In this document: positions 7,276 to 15,295 of the stretch, piece after piece
Layout of the letters: each line of letters begins with the position of its first letter
Position numbering within the stretch: the stretch's first letter is position 1
Origin: Candidatus Atribacteria bacterium
GTDB taxonomy: Bacteria > Atribacterota > Phoenicimicrobiia > Phoenicimicrobiales > Phoenicimicrobiaceae
DNA length: 22,262 nt
Direction of reading: 5' to 3'
NCBI GenBank assembly: GCA_003513845.1
Contig: DOTB01000075.1
Span: forward strand, 1 to 22,262
The notes under the pieces: model-generated
What the model saw: the letters and a program-made list of their open reading frames with translations, nothing else
What the model was told of the DNA's origin: nothing
The model's database searches: none
Translations under genes and position numbers: made by a program

Positions 7276-7326
7276 CGATACTCGATACTGTATTCCTATA
7301 CGCTATACGCTCTACGCTATACTATT

Positions 7327-7347
7327 ACGAGATACGAGATACGAATT
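7327..7347. repeat. Heptameric ACGAGAT repeat before dnaE
   Basis: ACGAGAT is repeated twice and followed by ACGAATT, with period 7. The ending GATACGAATTA recurs before uvrB (about 17259-17271) and, inverted, near 2664-2675. Between 7290 and 7326 lie further degenerate TATACGC units, so the dnaE leader is almost wholly repeat-derived. Confidence 0.75.
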
Positions 7348-7365
7348 AAATCTGGGGGTTTTTAC

Positions 7366-10300
7366 GTGTGGCATTCAAACTTTGTTCACCTACATGTCCA
7401 TACTGAATACAGCTTATTAGATGGTGCCTGTAGGATTAAAGAATTGGTGGCAAAAGCTAAAAAATATAAAATGCCTGCTTTAGCTATTACTGATCATGGA
7501 GTTATGTATGGAGTGATTCAATTCTATAAAGAAGCTATTCGGCAAGGAGTAAAGCCTATAATTGGCTGTGAAGTGTATGTTGCCCCCAATAGTAGATTTG
7601 ATAAATCTACCCAAAGAAAAGAAACTCCTTATCATTTAATCTTATTAGCCAAGAATAATGAAGGTTATAAAAATTTAATGAAATTAGTTACTTTATCTTA
7701 TTTGGAGGGATTTTACTATAAACCAAGAATTGATAAAGAAATATTAAGGGAATATAGTAAAGGATTAATTGGGTTATCTGCTTGTTTAAAGGGTGAGATT
7801 CCCTACTATATTTTACAAAATAATATAAATAGAGCTAAAGAAGTCACAGTTGATTTTGTTAATATCTTTGGAGAAGATAATTTTTATTTAGAATTACAAA
7901 AAAATGGTATTCCGGAACAAGAGATTGTTAATGAGAATCTCATAAAAATAGGACAAGAACTTTCAATTCCTCTTGTAGCAAGCAGTGATATTCATTATAT
8001 TAAAAAAGAAGATGCATCAGCTCACGAAATATTGCTTTGTATCCAGACTGCTACCAATTTAGATGACCCCAAGCGTTTAAAATTTGCTACAGACAAATTT
8101 TATTTTTGCTCCCCTGAAGAAATGAATCAGAACTTTTCAGAAATACCTCAAGCTATAGAAAATACTATTCGTATTGCTGAAAAATGTAATTTAGAAATTA
8201 ATTTTAAACAAGCTCAGCTGCCCGAATTCAGTGTGCCCCAAAATTATAATATAAACAGTTATTTAAAAGAACTTTGTTACCAAGGACTTAAAGAGAGATA
8301 TCCAATTATCACCAAAGAATTAGAAGATAGATTGGAATATGAGCTTTCAGTTATTGAAAAAATGGAGTTTGTTCCTTATTTTTTAATTGTTTGGGATTTT
8401 GTAAGATATGCTAAAGAAAAAAATATTATGGTTGGGCCTGGACGGGGTTCTGCTGCAGGTAGTTTGGTTGCCTATTGTTTAAAGATAACTAATGTGGATC
8501 CCATGACTTATGGACTATTATTTGAAAGGTTTTTAAATCCCGAAAGAATTAGCATGCCCGATTTTGATATTGATTTTTGTTACGAGCGGAGAGAAGAAGT
8601 GATAGAATATGTTTCTAAAAAGTATGGAGAAGATAAGGTGGCTCAGATTATTACTTTCGGGACTATGGCTGCAAGAGCTGCTATTCGAGATGTAGGAAGG
8701 GCGCTGGGTGTTCCTTATTCTCAGGTAGATACTATTGCAAAAATGATTCCCTGGGAACCTAATATTACCATCGAAAAAGCTTTAAATATGGAAAGCCGGC
8801 TTAAAGATTTAATGAAGAAAGACAAAAATATAAAAAAATTAATAGATATAGCTTCCTCATTAGAGGGTTTAGCTCGACACGCCTCTACTCACGCTGCTGG
8901 TATAGTACTTTCTCAGAAACCTCTAACTGATTATGTTCCATTACAAAATACCACTGAAAGTGAAATATGTACCCAGTATGCTATGACGGAATTAGAAGAG
9001 CTAGGTTTATTAAAAATGGATTTTTTAGGCTTACGTACTTTAACTGTAATAAGTAATACCTTAGAAATTATAAAACATACTCAGGGAAAAGAAGTTGACA
9101 TAGATCGGATTCCTTTAGATGACAAGCTAGTATATAGAATGCTTTCCCAAGGAAACTGTGCTGGTATTTTTCAATTAGAAAGCGAAGGAATGAGAGATTT
9201 AGTTAAAAGATTAAAACCTGAGAGCATAGAAGATATTGCTGCACTATTAGCATTATACAGACCAGGACCTTTAGGTAGTGGAATGATTGAAGATTTTATT
9301 AATCGAAAGAAAGGAATTGTAAAGATTAGATACCCTCATCCCCGATTGGAATCTATATTAAAAGAAACTTATGGAGTAATCGTTTATCAAGAACAAGTTA
9401 TGAAGATTGCCAGCGAGTTAGCCGGTTTTACCTTAGGTCAAGCAGACATTTTACGTAAAGCTATGGGGAAAAAACAAAAAGTAGTTATGGAAAAACAACG
9501 TGAAATTTTTATAAAAGGTGCCCAAAAGAAAGGTATTAGGAAAAGTTCTGCAACGGAAATATTTGACCTAATTGCTTATTTTGCCGGATATGGTTTTAAT
9601 AAATCTCACAGTGTCTCTTATGCCTTTATTTCTTACCAGACAGCCTATTTAAAAACTCATTATCCTGTAGAATATATGTCTTCTCTACTTACTAGTATAA
9701 TGGGCAATAATGATAAAGTCGCTCTCTATATAAAGGAATGTAAAAATATGAATATTGATATCCTGCCGCCTGATATAAATCAAAGCCTAGTAAATTTCAC
9801 AGTAGTTGGAGAAAAAGCTATTCGTTTTGGATTAGCTGCAGTAAAAAATGTTGGAGAAAAAGCTATAAAAAGTATAATCAAAGAACGCAAAAAAAATTCT
9901 AATTTCACTTCCTTGCTTGATTTTTGCCAAAGAGTAGATTTAAGATTAGTTAATAAAAGAGTTATTGAAAGTTTAATAAAATGTGGTGCTTTTGATTCAT
10001 TAGAAGTAAGAAGATCTCAATTATTGGAAATTTTAGATGATACTATGAAGAGCGGTCAAGAATACCAAAAAGCCCAGAAGAATGGTCAAACCTCGATATT
10101 TGATTTATTTAAAGAACCCCGTAAAAAATATATAAGTATTAATCAACGAGAAAAAATGCCAGATATACCCGAATTTTCCCAGAGTGAGCTTTTAGCTATG
10201 GAGAAAGAGATGTTAGGATTATATATTTCTTATCACCCTCTGGATAATTATCAGGAAAAATTACAGAAGATTATAACCTCTACTTCTGTCGGTTTAAAGA

Positions 10301-10860
10301 ATTTACCAGATAAAAGTAAAGTGATTTTGGGAGGAGTAATTAATAATTTTAAAAGAAAAAGCACTAAGAATGGAAATCTTATGGTATTTATTTCTTTAGA
10401 AGATTTAGAGGGTACAGTTGAAGTAATAGTTTTTCCCAAAGTTTATGAAGAGCATAAAGAATTGATAATGAAAGAAGAAATTGTAATAATTAAAGGTCGT
10501 TTAGATATAGCGGAAGGAAAAGTGAAATTAATCGCTGAGGATATATCTCCTCTAAATAAATATTTGGAAGAAGAATCTACATTAAAAGAGGAAGAAGGTA
10601 AACAAGATTTTTTGGAAGAACTTCACCTTGAAATCAATTCATCTAATAACAAACCAGATCTTTTAGTAAATTTAAAAGAAATATTTTGTACTTATCCCGG
10701 GAAAAGTCAGATAATACTCCACTTTAAAGAAAAAGAAAAAACTATACTACATGCTATCGATAAAAAATATTCAGTAAATATTAATGATGAATTAGTTAGA
10801 AAAATAAGATATATTTTAGGAAATGAAAAAGTATGGGTAGAACAAATAGCAAATAACTAA
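7366..10860 (+). CDS. dnaE: DNA polymerase III alpha subunit
   Basis: The replicative polymerase catalytic subunit, 1164 residues, of normal DnaE length. An N-terminal PHP domain starts with VHLHVHTEYSLLDG (7-20), followed by ITDHGVMYG. The palm carries GPGRGSAAGS, PDFDIDF (Asp399, Asp401, Asp403) and KMDFLGL (Asp552), matching the three catalytic aspartates of E. coli. FNKSHSVSYA, the helix-hairpin region and a C-terminal OB fold (from about 986, VILGGVINNF) follow. The PHP metal residues appear intact, which in this family can accompany proofreading or pyrophosphatase activity. The start is GTG 7366 with a GGGGG ribosome site 7 bases upstream; no better start exists. It is followed after 27 bases by a small gene likely in the same transcript. 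Confidence 0.96.
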   Translation: MWHSNFVHLHVHTEYSLLDGACRIKELVAKAKKYKMPALAITDHGVMYGVIQFYKEAIRQGVKPIIGCEVYVAPNSRFDKSTQRKETPYHLILLAKNNEGYKNLMKLVTLSYLEGFYYKPRIDKEILREYSKGLIGLSACLKGEIPYYILQNNINRAKEVTVDFVNIFGEDNFYLELQKNGIPEQEIVNENLIKIGQELSIPLVASSDIHYIKKEDASAHEILLCIQTATNLDDPKRLKFATDKFYFCSPEEMNQNFSEIPQAIENTIRIAEKCNLEINFKQAQLPEFSVPQNYNINSYLKELCYQGLKERYPIITKELEDRLEYELSVIEKMEFVPYFLIVWDFVRYAKEKNIMVGPGRGSAAGSLVAYCLKITNVDPMTYGLLFERFLNPERISMPDFDIDFCYERREEVIEYVSKKYGEDKVAQIITFGTMAARAAIRDVGRALGVPYSQVDTIAKMIPWEPNITIEKALNMESRLKDLMKKDKNIKKLIDIASSLEGLARHASTHAAGIVLSQKPLTDYVPLQNTTESEICTQYAMTELEELGLLKMDFLGLRTLTVISNTLEIIKHTQGKEVDIDRIPLDDKLVYRMLSQGNCAGIFQLESEGMRDLVKRLKPESIEDIAALLALYRPGPLGSGMIEDFINRKKGIVKIRYPHPRLESILKETYGVIVYQEQVMKIASELAGFTLGQADILRKAMGKKQKVVMEKQREIFIKGAQKKGIRKSSATEIFDLIAYFAGYGFNKSHSVSYAFISYQTAYLKTHYPVEYMSSLLTSIMGNNDKVALYIKECKNMNIDILPPDINQSLVNFTVVGEKAIRFGLAAVKNVGEKAIKSIIKERKKNSNFTSLLDFCQRVDLRLVNKRVIESLIKCGAFDSLEVRRSQLLEILDDTMKSGQEYQKAQKNGQTSIFDLFKEPRKKYISINQREKMPDIPEFSQSELLAMEKEMLGLYISYHPLDNYQEKLQKIITSTSVGLKNLPDKSKVILGGVINNFKRKSTKNGNLMVFISLEDLEGTVEVIVFPKVYEEHKELIMKEEIVIIKGRLDIAEGKVKLIAEDISPLNKYLEEESTLKEEEGKQDFLEELHLEINSSNNKPDLLVNLKEIFCTYPGKSQIILHFKEKEKTILHAIDKKYSVNINDELVRKIRYILGNEKVWVEQIANN

Positions 10861-10887
10861 AAAATTATTCTTAGAGGTTTATTTGAG

Positions 10888-11115
10888 ATGTGGAAAGTGA
10901 TATATGTTGCCAAAGATATTTCTTTAGCAAAGAATATTGAGAAAATTTTAAAAGAAAAAGGAATTGTAACTATTTTAAATCAGTTGGAGATAAGCCAAGA
11001 TGAGTTAAATGGAAATGTAGAGATTTTAGTGCCTAAGTGTGAAGTTCAAGAAGCTATAGATGTAGTTAGTCAAGCCTTACTTTATGATGATAGTTTATTA
11101 GATAACGATAATTAA
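10888..11115 (+). CDS. Small DUF2007-like protein downstream of dnaE
   Basis: A 75-residue acidic protein. It opens WKVIYVAKDISLAKNIEKIL and has a later EILVPKCEVQEAIDVV. This alpha-beta pattern, a ligand-sized ferredoxin-like fold with the LVP-x-x-x-x-x-x-A-x-x-V strand-helix, matches the putative signal-transducing DUF2007 group. Similar small proteins sit next to dnaE in some Firmicutes (recollection, not checked). Function is unknown. The start is ATG 10888 with AGAGG about 10 bases upstream. It lies 27 bases after dnaE and probably shares its transcript. Confidence 0.7.
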   Translation: MWKVIYVAKDISLAKNIEKILKEKGIVTILNQLEISQDELNGNVEILVPKCEVQEAIDVVSQALLYDDSLLDNDN

Positions 11116-11119
11116 CTTG

Positions 11120-11136
11120 TATCTCGTGAATCGTAA
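11120..11136. repeat. Short GTATCTCGTGAATCGTA repeat
   Basis: This sequence begins four bases after the small gene's stop codon. An almost identical stretch occurs at the end of coaE (about 15069-15085), where it overlaps coding sequence. Confidence 0.65.
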
Positions 11137-11169
11137 CTAGTGCTAAGTTAACTAAAGTAAGATAATTTT

Positions 11170-11283
11170 GAGATTGCATCGCTGACGCTCGCAATGACAT
11201 AACACCGAGTGTCGTTGCGAAGAACGAAGTGACGAAGCAATCTCAATGAGATTGCCACGCTCCCTATGGTCGCTCGTAATGAC
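11170..11283. repeat. Three-arm GAGATTGC...GCAATGAC palindromic dispersed repeat
   Basis: Three related units alternate in orientation: 11170-11198, 11211-11244 (inverted) and 11248-11283. Each runs from GAGATTGC to a GCAATGAC-like end, so neighbours can fold into long hairpins. The unit resembles the common dispersed repeat containing GAACGAAGTGACGAAGCAATC seen in many uncultivated bacteria and deltaproteobacteria. It does not look coding. Confidence 0.8.
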
Positions 11284-11317
11284 ATAAGAGGAAAACTCTA
11301 AGTTATTTGCTAGAAAA

Positions 11318-11350
11318 CGAGATACAAGATACGAACAACAAGATACGAAA
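11318..11350. repeat. Heptameric GATAC array next to tRNA-Leu
   Basis: ACGAGATACAAGATACGAAC is followed by AACAAGATACGAAA: GATAC cores with 2-base spacers, interrupted once. It lies just past the 3' end of the tRNA gene. Confidence 0.65.
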
Positions 11351-11353
11351 TGA

Positions 11354-11442
11354 TGGTGCCGAAGGTCGGAGTCGAACCGACATGAGCTTAAAGGCTCGCT
11401 GGATTTTGAGTCCAGTGCGTCTACCAATTTCGCCACTTCGGC
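11354..11442 (-). tRNA. tRNA-Leu, anticodon CAA
   Basis: Read on the minus strand, the acceptor stem GCCGAAG pairs with CTTCGGC, followed by discriminator A and an encoded CCA (11356-11354). The D-arm region includes TGGTAGACGC, typical of class II tRNAs. The anticodon arm is CTGGA-CTCAAAA-TCCAG, giving anticodon CAA (reads UUG). A long variable arm (GAGCCTTTAAGCTC) and the T-arm GTCGG-TTCGACT-CCGAC complete an 89-base leucine tRNA. Confidence 0.96.
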
Positions 11443-11465
11443 TTATATAGCTTTCTTGTAAAGAA

Positions 11466-11494
11466 ATTATAGGTTAACTTATATTTATTGTCAA
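11466..11494 (-). promoter_or_regulatory. Perfect consensus promoter for tRNA-Leu
   Basis: On the minus strand TTGACA (11494-11489), exactly 17 bases, and TATAAT (11471-11466). The tRNA 5' end at 11442 lies about 17 bases beyond the expected transcription start. All twelve hexamer positions match, as is common for stable-RNA genes. Confidence 0.85.
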
Positions 11495-11531
11495 GAAAAA
11501 TTTATAGAAAGAAAAATAGGTTCCAAATAAT

Positions 11532-14183
11532 ATGAAAAAATTCATTATAATTGATGGGCAAGGATTACTTTATCGGACTTTTTATGCTTTACCCCGATTA
11601 ACTACTTCTTATGGACAAATTATAAATGCAGTATATGGATTTACAATGATATTGGTAAAGTTAATAGAAGAAGAAAAACCCGATTATATTATGGTTGCCT
11701 TTGATACACCTAAGCCTACCTTTCGACATAAAGAATTTGAAGGTTATAAGATTCATCGTAAGAAGATGCCTGATGAACTAATGACTCAAATTCCATTGGT
11801 TGAAGAAATAATTCACAATTACAATATTTCTATCTGTTCTAAAGAGGAGTATGAGGCAGATGATATTATTGGGACAATGGTAAAAAAGGCAGAAAAAAGA
11901 AATTATAATACATTAATTGTCACCGGTGACAAAGATATCTTCCAACTAATTTCTCCCTTTACTAAAGTAGTAACTACTATCAAAGGAATAACTGAAGTCA
12001 AAATATATGATGAAGAAAGTATAAGAAATAAATATGGAGTGAAACCTGATAAAATAGTAGATATAATTGCTTTAAAAGGAGATTCTTCTGATAACATTCC
12101 TGGAGTTCCAGGCATAGGAGAAAAGACAGCGATAAACTTAATTAAAAAATATGGTAATTTAAATAATCTATTTAAAGATATTGATAAAATATCTAAAAAA
12201 TCATTAAGAGAACAGTTAATAAAATATAAAGAGCAAGTTTTAATGAGCAAGAAATTAGCCACAATTGTAACTGATGTACCTATAGACTATAATTTTGATG
12301 ATTTTAGGATTAAATCTCCAAATTATGGAGAATTATTGAAAATATTTAAAAAATTAGAATTTAAGAATTTAGTGAAAAAAATATCTCCTCAAATTAATCA
12401 AGAAAATAAAAAAATAAAATATAACTTAGTTGAAACCAAAGAGAAATTGAACGAGTTAATCAATATAATTAAAAAGGATAAATATTTTTCGTTCTATTTG
12501 ATTACTTCTTCCGATAATACTGTTTCTTCCCAGATCTTAGGAATCGCTATAAGTTTTAAAAATAATGAAACTTTTTATATACCACTCTCTCCCCTGAATT
12601 TAATGGAAAGACTTAAGTATCTTTCTTCAGGTGTAGTCCTAAGACAATTAGGTCCATTTTTTAGAGATGAAAAAATTATAAAAATAGGGCATGATCTTAA
12701 ACATAGTTTTATTGTCTTGAATAGATATCAAATTGAATTAAAGGGAGATAATTTTGATACTATGGTTGCTGCTTATTTGCTGAATCCCTCAAAAGAAGAA
12801 TACAATCTAAATAGTTTATTCTGGGAATATTTAGGATACTTGAAAAATAAAGAAAAACAAAATAATGAAAATTCTTTTGAATACACAGAAAATGCTTGTG
12901 AGAATGCTAAAAAAATCCTAAAGTTAAAAGAAGTTTTAGAGGAAAAATTAAAAGAAAAAGAATTAATTTCTTTATTTAAAGAAATCGAAATGCCTTTAGT
13001 AAAAATATTAGCAGAGATGGAAATTAATGGAATTAAAGTAGATGTTGATTTTTTAAAAAAAATGTCTGCACAAGTGGATTCTCGGCTAATAGAATTAGAG
13101 GAGAATATCTATAATTTATCGGAAACTAAATTCAATATCAATTCTCCAAAGCAGCTAAGCAAAATACTTTTTGAAAAATTGAAATTACCGGTGATTAAAA
13201 AGACCAAAACAGGTTATTCTACCAATTCTTTTGTGCTTAGCACTTTGGCTCCACAACATAAGATAGTATCTTTTATCTTAGAATACAGAGAATTATGTAA
13301 ACTGAAAAATACTTATATAGAAAAATTACCCCTTTTAGTAAATGACCATACAAAAAGGATACATACTTCCTTTCATCAGACTATTACCTCTACGGGAAGA
13401 TTAAGCAGCAGCGAACCAAATCTTCAGAATATTCCTATCAGGACCGAAATAGGTAGAAAAATAAGAAGGGCTTTTATTCCCGAGGAAGATTTTATACTAT
13501 TATCAGCTGATTATTCCCAGATTGAATTACGTATTTTAGCTCATCTTTCACAGGATGAAAGTTTAATAACTGCTTTTAGAAATGATGAAGATATTCATAC
13601 TCATACTGCTGCAGATATATTTGACCTTGATCAGGATTTAATTAACGAACAGATGAGGAGAATGGCTAAGACGATAAATTTTGGAATTATTTATGGTATG
13701 AGTAGTTATGGATTAGCTCGAAGCCTGGGGATAGGGAGAGAAGAGGCAGAAAAATATATTCACAATTATTTCCAAAGATATCAGGGAGTAAAAAAGTATA
13801 TTGAAAAGGAAAAAGAAGATGCCCGAAAAAAGGGTTATGTTGTTACCCTATTAAATCGAAGAAGATATTTAGATGGTATAAATAGCCAGGATAGAAGTAT
13901 AAGAGAGTTTAATGAACGGATAGCCATTAATGCTCCTATTCAGGGTAGTGCCGCAGATTTGATAAAGTTAGCTATGATTAAAATTAATGGGTTGTTAAAG
14001 AACAAAGGACTTAAAACTAAGTTACTTCTTCAAATTCATGATGAATTAATATTTGAGGTTTATAAAACTGAAGTAGAAGAAGTAAAATATTTCGTAAAAG
14101 ATATTATGGAACATAGTTTAGAACTTTCCGTTCCTCTAAAAGTTAATTTAAAGACTGGCTATAATTGGGCAGAACTAAATTAG
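11532..14183 (+). CDS. polA: DNA polymerase I, proofreading domain degenerate
   Basis: An 883-residue family A polymerase for Okazaki-fragment maturation and repair gap filling. The N-terminal 5' nuclease (1-290) has IIDGQGLLYR, YEADDIIG, VTGDKDIF and GDSSDNIPGVPGIGEKTA. The middle exonuclease domain has lost its metal ligands: Y322-L-I324 replaces D-x-E, Ser392 replaces the Asp of exo II, and Asn458 or Ala455 stands where the exo III Asp belongs. The polymerase domain is intact, with motif A DYSQIELR (Asp660), motif B RRMAKTINFGIIYG and motif C HDE (Asp837, Glu838). It therefore resembles Taq/Bst-type PolA without proofreading. The start is ATG 11532; the ribosome site is weak (AGG about 11 bases upstream). 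Confidence 0.95.
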   Translation: MKKFIIIDGQGLLYRTFYALPRLTTSYGQIINAVYGFTMILVKLIEEEKPDYIMVAFDTPKPTFRHKEFEGYKIHRKKMPDELMTQIPLVEEIIHNYNISICSKEEYEADDIIGTMVKKAEKRNYNTLIVTGDKDIFQLISPFTKVVTTIKGITEVKIYDEESIRNKYGVKPDKIVDIIALKGDSSDNIPGVPGIGEKTAINLIKKYGNLNNLFKDIDKISKKSLREQLIKYKEQVLMSKKLATIVTDVPIDYNFDDFRIKSPNYGELLKIFKKLEFKNLVKKISPQINQENKKIKYNLVETKEKLNELINIIKKDKYFSFYLITSSDNTVSSQILGIAISFKNNETFYIPLSPLNLMERLKYLSSGVVLRQLGPFFRDEKIIKIGHDLKHSFIVLNRYQIELKGDNFDTMVAAYLLNPSKEEYNLNSLFWEYLGYLKNKEKQNNENSFEYTENACENAKKILKLKEVLEEKLKEKELISLFKEIEMPLVKILAEMEINGIKVDVDFLKKMSAQVDSRLIELEENIYNLSETKFNINSPKQLSKILFEKLKLPVIKKTKTGYSTNSFVLSTLAPQHKIVSFILEYRELCKLKNTYIEKLPLLVNDHTKRIHTSFHQTITSTGRLSSSEPNLQNIPIRTEIGRKIRRAFIPEEDFILLSADYSQIELRILAHLSQDESLITAFRNDEDIHTHTAADIFDLDQDLINEQMRRMAKTINFGIIYGMSSYGLARSLGIGREEAEKYIHNYFQRYQGVKKYIEKEKEDARKKGYVVTLLNRRRYLDGINSQDRSIREFNERIAINAPIQGSAADLIKLAMIKINGLLKNKGLKTKLLLQIHDELIFEVYKTEVEEVKYFVKDIMEHSLELSVPLKVNLKTGYNWAELN

Positions 14184-14187
14184 TTAA

Positions 14188-14408
14188 TAGTCGTTAGTGA
14201 ATAGTGAGTAGTATTTAGAATAATAAGAAGGATTATGAAAATAACAAGTCGGTTGTGCTGAACTTTCCACTCAAATTATTATTGCCTTACGACTGGGATA
14301 TTTTGAAAATAAGGAAGCTAATAAATTACTAAATGAAATTGATGAAATTAGTAAAATGACTATGAGCTTAATAAAAAAACTTAATGCTAACTAACGACTA
14401 TTCACTTC
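14188..14408. repeat. Inverted TAGTCGTTAG repeats bracketing an S23 remnant
   Basis: TAGTCGTTAG at 14188-14197, continuing into TGAATAGTGA, is matched by its exact reverse complement at 14391-14400, which continues into TTCACTT. The enclosed 190 bases hold the C-terminal fragment of an S23-like gene. The arrangement parallels elements A and B but with a different short repeat. Confidence 0.6.
14245..14394 (+). pseudogene. C-terminal remnant of an S23 / four-helix-bundle protein gene
   Basis: The frame reads CAELSTQIIIALRLGYF, then ENKEANKLLNEIDEISKM and ends SLIKKLNAN with TAA 14392-14394. The pattern AELxTQ...A..LGY...LLxEIxEIxKM..xLIKxL is the last two helices of the family. The frame is closed by a TAA at 14242-14244 and the N-terminal half is absent, so it is a remnant rather than a gene. 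Confidence 0.7.
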
Positions 14409-14422
14409 CCCGTTTTCACGAG
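14408..14422. repeat. CCCGTTTTCACGAGG motif shared with 17055-17070
   Basis: A near-identical stretch (CCCC-TTTTCACGAGG) occurs after the adenine deaminase gene. It looks like a fragment of another dispersed repeat family. Confidence 0.4.
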
Positions 14423-14464
14423 GACAAGATTCACTATCGACTATGTATGGGAGGAAATATAGGG

Positions 14465-15079
14465 TTGATTATTGGTCTAACCGGTGGGATTGTAAGCGGT
14501 AAAAGTACAGTGGCTAAGATGTTTAAAGATTTGGGTGCTAAAATTATAGATGCTGATGAACTTGGTCATAAAGTGATATTACCTCATAAACCTGCCTGGG
14601 TGAAAATTGTTAAATTATTTGGAAGAGATGTATTAAAAGAAGATTTAAATATAGATAGAAAAAAATTAGGGGAAATTGTCTTTAATGATGATAGGTTATT
14701 AAAAAAACTAAATGAAATTACTCATCCGGAAATTATAAAGTTAATAAAAAGGGAAATTAATTTAGCAAAAAATAGCACTTGTAAAGATGGAAAAGAAGAA
14801 ATATTAATTGTAGAAGCAGCCTTAATTTATGAAGCCAAGATTGATAATTTAATGGATAAGATAATTGTTGTATATGTAGAAGAAGAGGAACAAATTAAAA
14901 GATTAGGTAAAAGAAATAATTTATCTAAAGAAAAGGCATTAAAGAGAATTAAGTCACAAATTTCTATAAAAGAAAAAGCAAAAATGGCTGACTATGTGAT
15001 AGATAATAGTAATTCATTAGATAAAACAAAGGGACAAGTAGAAAAGATCTGGCAGAGTCTCGTATCTCGTATCTCGTGA
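14465..15079 (+). CDS. coaE: Dephospho-CoA kinase
   Basis: Catalyses the last step of coenzyme A synthesis, ATP-dependent phosphorylation of the 3'-OH of dephospho-CoA, in the cytoplasm. The P-loop IGLTGGIVSGKSTVAK is near the N-terminus, followed by DADELGHKV, LNEITHPEI and the lid region RLGKRNNLSKEKALKRI. TTG 14465 is chosen because GGGAGG ends 10 bases upstream and gives the usual MIIGLTGG start and 204 residues, the family norm. ATG 14447 lies within or before that ribosome site, and an ATG at 14384 would start inside the S23 remnant. The final codons (about LVSRIS) and the TGA come from a CGTATCT heptad repeat, so the native C-terminus has been replaced or extended. Confidence 0.88.
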   Translation: MIIGLTGGIVSGKSTVAKMFKDLGAKIIDADELGHKVILPHKPAWVKIVKLFGRDVLKEDLNIDRKKLGEIVFNDDRLLKKLNEITHPEIIKLIKREINLAKNSTCKDGKEEILIVEAALIYEAKIDNLMDKIIVVYVEEEEQIKRLGKRNNLSKEKALKRIKSQISIKEKAKMADYVIDNSNSLDKTKGQVEKIWQSLVSRIS

Positions 15080-15092
15080 ATCGTATCTCGTA
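15061..15092. repeat. Heptameric CGTATCT array overlapping the coaE 3' end
   Basis: CGTATCT, CGTATCT, CGTGAAT, CGTATCT, CGTA: a period-7 array of which the first 19 bases lie inside coaE and supply its stop codon. Confidence 0.8.
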
Positions 15093-15141
15093 TTTGGTTA
15101 GTTAGTTACCTGGTTAGCTGGTTTAGGAAAGAAAATAGATG

Positions 15142-15275
15142 CCAGGAGCCAGAATTCAGAAGATAGTTGTAGGGACAAACCTTGTGTCAGCCCATAATAT
15201 ATAATATGGTGTAGGGGCACAATGCATCTTATTTTTTATTTCTCTAACGCAGTATGCAATACGCGATACGCAATA
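15142..15275. repeat. Mixed dispersed repeats upstream of adenine deaminase
   Basis: CAGGAGCCAGAATTCAG (15142-15159) belongs to the same family as 2650-2720. TGTAGGGACA...TGGTGTAGGGGCACAATGCATC (15169-15227) resembles the GTAGGGGCAC-type palindromic repeat. CAATACGCGATACGCAATA (15257-15275) is a heptad array ending 20 bases before the gene. I see no riboswitch or clear promoter in the gap. Confidence 0.55.
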
Positions 15276-15295
15276 TGAAAAAAAGGGTGATTAAT

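Larger units (their letters stand above)
7076..7295 (+). mobile_element. Repeat element copy B, inverted relative to copy A
   Basis: The left arm is six period-7 units (GTATCGA, GTATCGA, GTATCCA, GTATCAA, GTATCGA, GTATATA) starting 7 bases after the pfp stop. The right arm is TATACTCGATACTCGATAC near 7270-7289. The core between the arms is closely similar, by eye about 85-90%, to the reverse complement of 4819-5029. The arms are themselves inverted, giving a MITE-like shape, but no target-site duplication was identified. Confidence 0.6.

Noticed and set aside
7235..7420. Open frame of 61 codons before dnaE
   Set aside because: It is made of heptad repeat sequence and overlaps the start of dnaE in another frame.
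11152..11436. Minus-strand open frame of 94 codons
   Set aside because: It runs through the palindromic repeat and the tRNA-Leu gene and has no family resemblance.
14384..14464. N-terminal extension of CoaE from ATG 14384
   Set aside because: It starts inside the S23 remnant and runs through repeat sequence. The ribosome site and family N-terminus support TTG 14465.
15254..15295. N-terminal extension of adenine deaminase
   Set aside because: It consists of heptad repeat sequence; ATG 15296 has the ribosome site and fits the family start.
15080..15295. Purine riboswitch upstream of adenine deaminase
   Set aside because: The gap is occupied by dispersed repeats and no purine-aptamer core or three-way junction was recognisable.
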